In this document: positions 49,643 to 61,800 of the stretch, piece by piece | How the letters are laid out: the number at the start of each line of letters is the position of its first letter | Numbering within the stretch: position 1 is the stretch's first letter | From: Atrina japonica | Taxonomy: Eukaryota > Mollusca > Bivalvia > Pterioida > Pinnidae | DNA: 64,000 bases | Reading direction: 5' to 3' | Assembly (NCBI GenBank): GCA_030159075.1 | Contig: BROG01000641.1 | Span: forward strand, 124,001-188,000 | Position numbers and translations under genes: made by a program | The notes under the pieces: generated by a model | Seen by the model: the letters and a program-made list of their open reading frames with translations, nothing else | The model's database searches: none | What the model was told of the DNA's origin: nothing

Positions 49643-51329
49643 GTTCATTTATTGATAAAATTTCCAATTCCGGCTATGCCTGTCAGGTCTGCCCGCCCTC
49701 CTTGTCAAACACTAGCCATAACTCGGTTCCAGTATTCTTGTAACTCTAACTACGTTTAAATTTGCTAGTGTCTAATGAAGAGGTAGATGCTTCTGTTGTA
49801 ATCGACACTGAAAAGAAAATGTCATCATATTCTGTTTGGAAAGTTTCAAGTCGAAAACATGACAGCATACAACGTGTTTTTATACAGTAATCAACGTGAG
49901 TTTGATGCTCTAGTTTATCGAAACTGAATAACTAAATTGGTTGTTGTAAAGTGCATAACAGATCGTGATTTCATTAATATAATTTCACAGAGTAAATGGA
50001 CAAATGTTTGATTTCCAGCTGGTCGCAATATGGTGACTGAATTACAATAAACACTTGCCAAAACCTAAAAAATGGTCGCATTTGCGAGTGATTTGGTTGC
50101 ATTGTAGAGCGCTGCAGAGTGTACATTGAATTAAAACTTTAACAAATAATACAAATTAAGGCAATGCCTTGAAAGTGAGTGCAGCAAATTGTTTTTTACA
50201 AATGCAGGAGATAGCATTCATCAAGAGTCTATCGTGTCTCACAAGAGTAACACCTGTCCTGAAAAATGATGTCAGTTTTATTGTGGCATCAGATATTTAG
50301 AACATAGACTTATAGGCACATCCAGCAAATTCCTAAATATTTGATTTGATTTTGTTTTTGTCAAGAGTGACAAGTGAATCATCAGGTTGATGATTTAAAA
50401 ACTTGACGTTTAGAATTTGACAAAGTTTCTTGGATCGTATGTAAAATCTACAGCTCATTTTCTACCTCCTAACAGAATGGGCTCACTACGCTCGCTTAAA
50501 AATTATTTCATGTGTAATATTCGCAATACTTGCATAACCAAGCAGACCACTGTTGGTCTCTGTCAATCCCTGAAATTGATAATATAATTTTTGTGTCACC
50601 TGTATAGCACAGCTGCCATTAAAGACTTTTTGGTGTGGTATCTGCCTGTAAAATTTCATACTCGAACAAGGCAGAATGTTACTCTGAAGCTAATTATCAG
50701 GTCAACGAGTATCACAATACACATATCCTAAAGAACCTATTACACATTGACTATTGTATCAAGAGGCAACTGCAGGTGTATCATTGTGCCTTGTCTGGAA
50801 GAATTTACCTGACTGAGAATATGTATACACAAATGACTAAAATAAAATGTAAGAGGATTTATGATAAACAAATCAGCAGATCTACTTCCTCAAAATATAA
50901 TGGAAGTTAATAATTTGATTCACTTTTTGTGGGTGTAGCAAATCATTCATTTTAAAAACTTTCGAGATAAATTGGATTCTTAGTTATTGCTAAAAATACC
51001 ATGAAGTCAAAATGCTACGTTATAAAACAATTGTAAAATTGGGTAAAGTCAGTCTAACTGTGTCTGTGGATTGTCGAAAAAATATAAAAAAGTGCATTAA
51101 TGATAAAACAATTACTATGGGTGTTCTTATGTTAAAGACAAAATCATGACACTTCAGTATACGACATTGATCAGTGGTCAATGTTATAGTACAAGAATCT
51201 CGTAGAATCAAAGCCAATAGGTCTATTTGCCTTACATGATCTTTTACATCGTTTTCACAAGTCTCCTGGTTATCCGGAAATTGCACTGAAACTTAAGCAG
51301 CCATTGCAGAACCCGGATGTGCATTTGAC
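49643..51329. other. non-coding stretch
   Basis: Open frames at 50635-50910 and 51020-51286 (minus) show no family features, although codon-like text is seen. No repeat recognised. Confidence 0.35.
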
Positions 51330-51600
51330 AGATATGACGTCATAAATATTTTCTCCACAGTTTGGCGGTCCAGTTATGCAATAACATTCGTCCTAACAGG
51401 ACCTCTCCTTAACTATAAAACCATAAGGTCTCATTTGTAGTGGACTAAACTACACATTTATCACAAAATTAAATATTTTCACTAAATCACAAGTACGCAT
51501 GCGTTTGTAGTAGCTTCCGTCCTCAACTCTGAGACAACTGCAGCAGAGAAGAAGCCGCTATGATATGATACTGTGAAGGGGTATTTAGTTACATATACAT
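51330..51600 (+). promoter_or_regulatory. candidate promoter / 5' UTR exon region upstream of PDPK1
   Basis: Contains a perfect CRE word TGACGTCA (51335-51342), an E2F-like TTTGGCGG (51361-51368) and an NRF1-like TACGCATGCGTT (51494-51505) within about 170 bp. A relatively GC-rich patch with CTGCAGCAG and AAGCCGC follows before base 51580. Such words cluster at housekeeping promoters. The link to PDPK1, 4 kb downstream, is inference only: no TATA box or strong donor was identified. Confidence 0.25.
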
Positions 51601-52382
51601 TCAATACCACATTATTTTTTTGTAATATTTAATGGATATGTCATAAATTTTGTAAATTTTGCCAAATTGTGGTCAGAAATTTCTCAAGAAAATGAAATGA
51701 GTCGTATATATCGTTTTAGCTTTTTCATCAACAGAAGCAGAAAATGGATGTGGAAGAGAATGAAACTGAAAGGAGAGAATAGATCTACTTTATTTTATAT
51801 AGGACCAGCACTGGTGGCTACCTAATAACTAATAACTACATGTATATGTATAAATTAATATGAGATGATTCGTTTTTCATTCAGACCAACTTTAATGGAT
51901 CTTGACAAACCATAAAATGAATGGGTTTTTTCTCTTTTTGTCAAGGGCTAGTCTGACTTACTGATTACTGTGGGCTCAGTTGACTAAAATACTTGAACAA
52001 TAGTGTGAGAAATTAACAGATTGAACCAAAACTAACTGAACTAAAGTATTTATCAGTTGAAGTTCAGTTTTCTATTGTTACAAACCAATGTTACCTGAGT
52101 GGTAGGAATTAAAAATAATAAATAAATTAGACTAATAGAGGTATCTTGTTTTTCCCTTATAATACTTTATAGTGATATCTTGTTATGGTGGTATGGTTAC
52201 TTATATATTACATTTTCAAATGTCAAAGAAATATACATTCAAATGGGTAAATTGGATAAAAATCAAGTAATGTAATCAAAATCATCACCGTCTTCTTAAT
52301 ACCAAAGATATACAGACACCAATGACCCCATTTCTACATGGTAAACTTTAGGACTCAAAATTGTATCATCTGCTTCAGGTAC
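51601..52382. other. non-coding stretch
   Basis: Nothing recognised. Confidence 0.4.
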
Positions 52383-52391
52383 CTCTGATCT

Positions 52392-52701
52392 TAGACCGAA
52401 CTTTCTTGTTTTTTGGTGGTAAAATCAGGTAGCTAGAATAAACGTTTCATAGATGTGGAATTATGTCATGTCATAACTTAGTGACGATGGATTTATAAAT
52501 CTAAAAGATCAAGTATGCATATAAACAAATATCAGACGTCAGCAATAAGAAATAGATGGTTAAATGATTGCTAAACTGCTGTGAAAATGTCACAGTATCT
52601 TTATCTTGCTACATTTGTACAAAGAAAGTATATGGGAGGACTTCTGCCCCTGATTTTACCACCGAAAAATCGCTTAAAATCGGGGCAGAAAATTCGGCCT
52701 A
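52392..52701. mobile_element. Mutator-like MITE, 310 bp, 9-bp TSD
   Basis: Ends TAGACCGAACTTTCTTG and AGAAAATTCGGCCTA. Subterminal GGTGGTAAAATCAGG / CCTGATTTTACCACC are perfect inverted copies. A perfect 9-bp duplication CTCTGATCT flanks it (52383-52391, 52702-52710), as is usual for Mutator-like elements. The interior matches 14548-14785 in reverse orientation. Confidence 0.88.
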
Positions 52702-53355
52702 CTCTGATCTGTGTTTATTGCATCTGTAAACAGAAGCGTCAAATGCTCAAGAAGTTGATCCATGAACTTCTTTCTCTTTGACAAAATGAATGACATTGGC
52801 AAACACAAACTTATAAGTTCCATTACTATATAAATTTTGAAAATATAACTTATTTTTGCAATATACGAAAAACAACACATTTGAAAGGATTAACATTTTG
52901 TTTTAAGTGGTGTTAACATTAAATTGGTTTACCCCCAGAAACTTATATAAATCACAAGGATAACTTGTCACAGCTATTATTCTATAAGTAAAGTGGTACC
53001 AAAACAGAGTTTTGCTTCATACATCTTGAACCAAATGGCATATACAGCAAGGGTCTGAGGACTGTGACTCGATGTTTCTTGAGGCAGACTAGCTGATTGT
53101 TCAGAGCTTAAAGAAAATTTTATCGGCACGATGGAAATTCACTGAACACTTAGGCAAATTTACTCAACACCCACCACAAGTGAAAATTAGTTTTGAGGAA
53201 AAGAATACAATGTTTATTAAGATGAATCATTTGAAACTCAAGTTCTCAATAACAACAAAAAGCAAGGATTTTTTGCATACATACAATGTCTGTCAAGTTG
53301 TTAAATTCAAACACACAAATTTTAATACTGCAAAACTGAAATTGTAGCTCAGTCA

Positions 53356-53490
53356 CTAGACCAAAATTCCTACCATGATTTTAAGCTACTAACTAGATTT
53401 ATGTACTGTGGTAAATTTTGGTTCTGTCATGTTTTATTGTGGTAAAATATGAATTTAAGTAACTTAAAATTGAGGCAGAAATTCAGCCAA
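53356..53490. mobile_element. hairpin MITE of the same Mutator-like family
   Basis: TAGACCAAAATTCCTACCAT then GATTTTAAGCTACT on the left. AGTAACTTAAAATTGAGGCA then GAAATTCAGCC on the right. Flanking 9-mers CTCAGTCAC and CTCTGTCAT agree at 7 of 9. Confidence 0.65.
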
Positions 53491-55506
53491 CTCTGTCATG
53501 CAGCACATGAAAATGGCCCACGACAAAATCCCAATGTCAACATGGCAACAGACATTCACAAATGTATCCTCAATCAACTTTCATAATTGGGCTTGAATCC
53601 GAAAAGATGACAACTTTCTTTGAGACATTATAGTGAATGTTGACCTCATAGATATACTTCATTTTAATAAAAATTTCTCAGAGCTAAACTGTTATTGTTC
53701 TGGGCACATATTCTGCAATATTCACCTCAGCACTGTACATCGATGAGCAATGTACTTACAACGACACAACAGTAAATGCTTATGCCGATGCCAACTTAAA
53801 ATGCAATTATGAATACTTACGGATGTACATTATACAAAAGGACTTATTACGCTGCATGCATTCTGTGTTTAAAGAATTTATTTATATGAAATTAAACAAT
53901 ATGCATTTGGCAGTAAAGTAGTAAGATTACATGTTTGGGATTACATTGACTACGAATTGGACTCTGACTTCAGTCGGGACATTGTGCATGCTCTGTTAGT
54001 AGTAAACTACATGTATAAACATGAGTGTTGTCCCGTGTTATGTCTATCACAAGCCTGACAAGCAAGGTACTAAACGGTTTCATTGAAATTGATTGTTATT
54101 AATTCACATCAGTGATGTACGTATTTATTCACATCAGTGATGTACGTATTGTACATATTTTTGATAATCGAGTGATGCATTGATTTTATTAAAAACATGA
54201 CTGGTACAAAAAATTGAAAATCAAAAATAATTTTGAGACCCATGAAAAAATACTCGGCTTATGGACGAGTGAAGGCTCAAATTTACTCAGCACTTCCGAA
54301 AAAAATCACTCATCTGGACGAGTGTTTTTTTTTAAGCCCTGTTGTTAAGTGCCACTAGTACTTCTGACCAATAAATATTAAGAAACATGTTCAAAATAGA
54401 TAAATGAAAAAATATATATCAATCTCTTAAACTGATGAATTTGCAAAGATGCTGAAATCTGTCAGTCAAACTGACAAAACTTATGAAAATTGACAGCCTA
54501 GTCGTAAGCGTTGGTCTGGATATGCAATGTATTGTCCACATTTGATAGCACATGATATTTGTTGTGGAAGCATTTGTTTATACAGGGAATGGAAGAGACG
54601 ATCTGCAGGTTGACGATATTGAGGTAGATCAGATCTAGGTGACTTGAGTTTGGAAAAATATTGAATAATCACTAAAATAATTAATTAGTGTTCCATGAGT
54701 GGCCTATCTTATTTTTATTGAAATGTCACAGGAAGTATTACCTCAATGTTTCAACAGAAATTTGTTGCCAATCTTGCTCTGTGCTGCACAATTCAGTCAA
54801 TTTATTCTGAATATTTCATATATATCTGTATGATTCCTAATATATTTCCAAAGTAAGGAGAAAGTTCAAACCACAATAATTCTTTTTGATAACGAAACAA
54901 GCAAACCTTTACCTTACAGAACTATAAATTGTCACAGAAAACATTGTACCGCCTGTGGTTAAATTTCCAAAATTAGCTATATTTACAGTATATAATGACA
55001 TATAATAATTTGAATGATACTAGTCTGGACCACACATTTGTTTCATGGAAATTGAATGCATCAAAGCAAAGATGTTTATAACACTATGAGGGGAAGTAAA
55101 ATTTCAATTCATTTGCCCAACTGGACAAGTAAATTTTTCAAGTTAATGCCACACCCTGCATCATCAATGATAATCAAAATGTTCTCCTATTCTGCAGGAC
55201 AAGTAATACTGAAATGTACTTGTCTGAATGCAAAAATGCTTTGTCCAAAAATCAAGTATAACATTTTAAGATATTATTTTGTGTTTAAAAACAAGAATAA
55301 TCTTTATTGAATTATTTTTTGTCTTCAACAATTTCACTTGTCCGTTGGGACAAGTGAGAAGTATCATCTTCATGGACTTGTCCCGGACAACTGGACAAAC
55401 CTTTAATATTGAACCCTGTACATACATGTAACTTTACACTAGAGATTTTATGATGTAAAGCAGTGAGTTGATACATATAAAATTGGTTTTTTTTTATCTG
55501 TGTTGT
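53491..55506. other. non-coding stretch upstream of PDPK1 coding exon 1
   Basis: A direct repeat TTCACATCAGTGATGTACGT twice (about 54105 and 54129). Decayed hAT-like text at 54230-54345 (GGACGAGTGAAGG, GGACGAGTGTTTT) and 55085-55425 (GGACAAGTAAATTTTTCAAG, GGACTTGTCCCGGACAAC). Presumably the 3' part of a 5' UTR intron. Confidence 0.45.
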
Positions 55507-55508
55507 AG

Positions 55509-55633
55509 GTTTTTAAAAAAAATCTGTCATAATGTCAACTGACAACCCTGGAGGTGGCAAAAAACCTGTTGTCAAGAAAACTCCAAATGATTTTATTTTT
55601 GGGAAAGTCATTGGTGAAGGATCATTTTCAACA
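55509..55633 (+). CDS. PDPK1: PDPK1 coding exon 1 (with 23 nt of 5' UTR)
   Basis: Acceptor AG at 55507-55508 follows a T-rich tract. The ATG is at 55532 and the donor is GTAAGTA at 55634. An in-frame TAA at 55514-55516 shows that translation cannot enter from further upstream, which fixes the start. It encodes residues 1-34: a short Gly/Lys-rich N-terminus, then the [15 protein letters not shown] start of the kinase N-lobe. The intron is phase 0. Because the exon starts with an acceptor, an untranslated first exon must lie upstream. Confidence 0.93.
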
Positions 55634-56272
55634 GTAAGTATTCACTAACATATTTTAAGGTATGCTTACTGGTCCCAAATACTGTATACCTGGAAAGATT
55701 CGCCCCTGCTTATTTTCACCCTTTTACGACAGAAAACACATTCACGACACCCTTCCTAAATTACCATATATAAATCATGGATTGAAACTGCATGTATGTC
55801 AGTGCTTCTATTATTCAGCTTTGAAATTTTTAATTCGTTTTAAATTCGCCCTCTCATCTGATGACGAAAATTAAGAGGGAGTCAGAAATGCAAACTGATT
55901 TGGACCTCAGAATAAATTTGCATCTATTACTTCTAATTCTGAATTAAACCTTATCATACTGATGCCATTCTGTCTGATGTGATTTTATTTTTATATTTGT
56001 GAAAATATATCGATGCCATTGTGGAAATTTATTAAACAGAAAATCATGTGACTGCAAGATTGTTTGAAATAGCAAGATAACTTTAATCATTAAGGAATTA
56101 GTTCAAGCTTCTTCTGCAAATAATAATTAAACAGAATTCCTTTCATATGGAACAAATTTAATGACTAAAAAGCAGCTTTTATGGCATTGAGTATTACAAA
56201 TATAACCCAATATTTATATAGAAATCATGCAGATTCTCACTCCCCACCATTTTTTTTTGCAGTTTTGAAACA

Positions 56273-56340
<68 letters not shown>

Positions 56341-58751
56341 CGGTACAATAAAACTAAGGCTTTTTCAAGGTGATTCAGTGTGTGTTTTAACATTTTATTT
56401 TTTCCTTGTATTTTTATCATCTTTTATCAAAATATTAATCATGCTAACAGGAAACCATAGACCAGAATGACAATCTTAATTATCAAACCCATTTTATCTG
56501 TTGATATAGTGATGTGTATTATTGAGGACATACTGTACATTTATACACATGTCAGTTGATTTTTTTACTATAAAAATATTCAAAATAATCAACTTTAAAG
56601 CGGATCAGCTAGAGATATAACTTGTTCTTAGCAGAAGAAATATTTAAATTTGCTTTTTGATCCACTGCACATGAATAAGCTTTTTCTTGACGCACTGTCT
56701 ACCGGGGAGTTGGGGTCTACTTCAACCAAGGACCTACATTTGTATTTTTGTTTCAAATTATGTAATTAAATACATTTATACTGATAATTTAGACACTAGA
56801 TTAATGGAATCTATAAAGTATTAGAGCTATTAACCTTAAACTGACTTTATACACAGGAAGAGAGCTGGGGCACACTCAAACATCAAATGCTTAGCTATTG
56901 TCTGATTCTCATAAGATGGTGGGGTGGAGTAACCTTTTGATTATCATACAGATGATTTTTACTCACTTTTCAGTTATGACAAGCTGCATGGGAAAAACGT
57001 TTTCTTTCTCACCAGATTCTCTCTTATGTATGATGACAATTAGGAAGGATTACTGTTACCAGTGTATTTTTAATGTTATGCTTTATTACCTGAAATTTAT
57101 ACTTGTCCGGGTCAAGAAAGGGTTCACAAGACTCCACCTGGCAAGTTATATGGATTTTGCTACAAATCAGATATTAAAATTTTTTTGTAGAGGGAGATAA
57201 CTCCCATAAGACGTTGTAGTAGTTGGTAAGATGTCACTTAACCTGATACAGAAATGAATACACATCTTGCTTTCATAGAAATGCACACATACAGTGAGAC
57301 CCATTTTCTCTCCTTGAAGATTTTCTAATTGTGCAATGCTATTGTGGCCATTTAGACCTTTGATATTAAATATTTTCACAGCTTTTAAGTTTTTATCTTT
57401 TATATTTAAGCATTTTGATCTGATTTTGTTTCTAGGTGTACCTAGCTAAAGAAGTAGAAAGTGGAACAGAGTATGCAAGTAAGTAATCATGTTTCATTAT
57501 TGTTTAGTACAGAAAGTCAAAATATGATCTAAATGAATTTCATCCCAATTTTCATTTACCATGAATACAATACTGAACCCTAAATTGAAACTATTTCTGA
57601 TTGAAGATACAGTCTAACGCCGATTATCCGGACGTTGATTATCCGGATTTTTCGCTCGTACGGACAAATGCCATGTCCCCAAATATTTTTACCTAGGTAA
57701 AAATCGTAACATACATTCTGTAAATTCACTGATAAAAGTTTCACAAAATGTCTTGTAAGTATTGAAATAGCATCAGAAAACAAGTCATTCTGTTTATTGT
57801 TTTAAATGATTGAGTTGATTTAGCCTTTGTAGGGGATCTGAGGTAAAACCGAGACCTTCAAAAACAGCTGACATATTGATAGGCTACTTCAACATTGATG
57901 GTTGCAAGTGTCATAACAAGTGTCCGTAAAGAAGATTCAGTCATTAAAACTACAAATTGAATAACATTTCAAATAAGTAAATATTTCTTACCGATATACA
58001 ATATCAGTTCACTCTTTATTTTGTTTTCAAGTTTATTAGTCCTATAGGTAAACGCAAGCGAAGCATGTGTTACCGACTGTCCACAGGTTGGCAAACATCG
58101 GGGGTGAGATACGAGAGGATATGTAAAATTATTTCACAATAATGACACTACTAAGTCATGTAAAATTAAATTTTTTCACCTGTGTAACTTGTTTAAAACT
58201 GGCGCCCCATATCGGGCCTCATGCTATGGAAATCTAGGTCAAGACTCGAAGGAGTTTGCAACAGACCAAAGTGTCAGATTTCTTCAAATCGCAGTGACTT
58301 TTAGGACTAAAGATAATGTCAGTGAGCTAGCACTTACGTGATTTTCCCATTCCTATTAACGGGAGAACATCTGTAGGTGTAAAATTAATGACATGAAGTG
58401 GGCTACGTCAGGATCTAGATCGACACGTGATTTCAGTTATGCAATTTAATATGAAGTGAAATTGTGTTTTTTTTTCATACATACACACATGTATGTTAGG
58501 TCTATATTTTACCAGCAGAGGCTTTATAAATTGATGCTTTTACTTTTACTCATCAACTAATTAAAATAACAACATGCCCGTTAAAACATCAATGTTTCTT
58601 CAGTAACATGATCACAGAGAATGACCAACTTAACACTATCTAAAATTGGGATGTACGGACTTCAACATTATGATCGATCATCTGGACAACCGATTTTTCG
58701 GACTTTTTGTCTCCCATTAGTCCGGATAATCGGTGTTAGACTGTATGTATG

Positions 58752-58837
<86 letters not shown>

Positions 58838-61800
58838 TGTTCATGACACACCTATATTTATTGACATAAGGCTGGTTTCTAAATTGGTTTTCTGATGCAT
58901 GTAATTTCTTTGTCATGTGTCCATAGTAACCTATGCTAAAATGAGGTTATGTCAACTTTAATAAAATATATCCAGGAGCTAAAAGACTCTTTTAGGGACA
59001 GGGTCCTGTACGCTTCCAATTTGGAATTTTATATCACAATTGGCCAGATTGGGAAAAAAGTAACTATGGTCATTTAATTCATAAGAATAAAGGTTTACAC
59101 AAAACTTATATAGCTTCTGTTATTTAACTAACAACATGGTTTTCATCTGAAGACTTTGAAGTGCAGTTCATGCATGTACAAAATTCTCCTTTTTATTGTT
59201 TAATACCAAATGTGAATGATATGGTGAACATATAATTGGGAAATTCTTGCCAAAAAATTGGGAAAAAATAGCAGAATTTGCATTAGGAATGAGGCCTTTT
59301 ACCATTATGATATGGATAGATACATTTGTGTGTTTTTCTATTCAATACAAATCCCTTTTTTATTTGTATACACAAATTAAATATTCGTTCTTCTTGTAGT
59401 ATTCATACCACAGGGCAATGTATGCTCATGCCAAAACTCTGCGTCATCAATATTTTGATGAATGGAATTCTGTTTAGAAAATCTGTTTCGTTGGAATTTC
59501 GGTATCCATCTATGGTGCAAATACAGTGTTGCATGTTGCATGGGTGTTTTGAACTCTCTATCATAACTGTATCTGTATGATTATACATGCATGTAGTAAT
59601 CCCTTACTAGAAGCAAATGAATAAAAGAAAAGAAATTTCGTTTTGACATGATTTCATCATTTTTATATATTTTCTGGTTATTTACAGTTAAAGTCCTTGA
59701 GAAGAGGCATATTATGCGAGAGCGGAAAACTCAGTATGTGATGCGAGAAAAAGATGTTCTAATGAAGATGAACCATCCATTTTTTATCCGATTATATTAC
59801 ACATTTCAAGACCCAGATAGGCTTTGTATCCTTTGAAAGTGATTTTGTTATAAAGGGTAAATGGTCTTTAAAAGGATGAATCAGCATTAATAAAGATTCC
59901 TGTGTTGGTATGGTAAGAGCTTTAAAACCCACATCTTATACCTCTCTGAAGGGTGTAGGGTTGAACCTGTTGGAATCCCAAACTGAACATCCATGGTATA
60001 AGTTTACCAATTTTCCTTGTTCTGGGCTGGTTGTTTTATTTTGGAATGTTTTAATCGGGTCCTATGATTGCAAATGTTACTTTAGATTTTAGTCAACATA
60101 AGAATTTTATGTTAAGATTTTGGGGGTATCAGTATCACCTGTATTAGATATTTAAACAATATATCCCTAAAGTACATCTAACTACAAAATTTGAGATAGA
60201 TATTGTAAATAAGCATATTTTTTAAGATTTTAACTTGAGTCTATGATCTCTTCATTTTCCCGGGCTTTGTGCCTGGCACCATAAAACCTATAGTAAGAAT
60301 TACTGAAGTAAAAAAATATTACTTAACTTTTGCTGATTCTGAAATCCGATTGACTTAGCAGGCTACATTGAGAATATTCTCAGACTAAGTAAATTCTTAA
60401 ATTTTCTGGTGTTTGGCCCTGATGTCTGGGCCTGGAGTCTCATCATTATTTGCAATAACCGGTCCAGTTGTAGCATAAATTTTGTGTGTTTTTACCTTAA
60501 AAAAGTTAATTGAGTACTGGGTTAATTTAGTGACTTCATACCCTGGTTTTCTCCTTGCTTGGGGTCTCTGTGGCTTAGTGGTTAGAGCATAGCAGACCAC
60601 AAAATAACACGAGAGCGACCATGCAGGTTACATGTATGCAAAGGTCACGACAAATACAAATCGCATAACCTTCTTTTCATTCTCGATGATATCTGTCATT
60701 TTATCATTTTTTTATTATTTTTATATACATGTATATTTTTAGGACATCATTATATCATAACCTATAGACTTCAATCATTTGTTTTGCATAACCTCTAAAC
60801 GGGTTTCGATGATTTCTGTTATTTTGTGGCCAGCATAGCACTTTTTACCCTGAAGTCTCTTACTTCTGGTCAGCGTAGGACTGAGCCCAGCTGGAACCTA
60901 AGCTGATTTTTGTGAGAAAGTTTGCCAGTTTACTAACCTGGTTCCCTCCATAATTAAAAATTGGCTACCACCCTATAACTTAAAAAATTGATGAGCGTGG
61001 CATAAAACATTCAAAACTCAAATTCATTCTGAGATACATGTGTAAACGTGACTGCTAAATGATATTTTTTAAATACTGGTAGCGTATAAAATCACCCACT
61101 GAATCACGATTCTTGGGTTATATAAACTCTCTAAGTGGTTACTACAAACAGTGTACAATAATTTTATACACATAAATCTGGTAAGTTTACCCGGGCTATG
61201 AATATCAAGTACAACACTGTAACTTTAGACAGTAATTGTGTTCTGAGAAAGGATTTTATGTATTATATACACAAATGGGTAATCAAAAGATGGTAAAAGC
61301 CCCCTGGTAAAAATAGTTCCCTCCATGAAAGTGAACTGGAAACATAATAGTAAATTGCAGGCGAAGAATTATGCCGAAACCTGAAATCGTCTGCTAGCCT
61401 ATAACTCCACACTAAAAAAACGGGTTACGAAAGATGGGAGCGTGGCATAAACAACATGCTCAAATACTTACTGAAGGAAATTCTTATTCATACAAAACGA
61501 AAGAAAAGCTGGAAATAGAACTTACAAACACTAATGACTGCGGTGAGAGAGCAAACACTGTATTCATACAATGTACAGATTAAAATATATTATATTACAA
61601 ATAATTATGACAGTAAACAACTATTTATGTCTATAGTTTAGGTATAATATAATAATAAATTTAGGTCATAGTATACAATATTTCCAACACACAATGTTAC
61701 ACATGTATATATATTTAAAATGAAGTAACATTTACCAATTATTCTCAGCAAGTAACTTGACATAGGACTATTCCTTGACTGAGTATCAGATTTTGTTTTA

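Noticed and set aside
50635..50910. 91-codon plus-strand open frame
   Set aside because: Despite a protein-like composition, it has no recognisable motif, no supporting splice sites and no repeat context; kept only as a possible item for transcript mapping.
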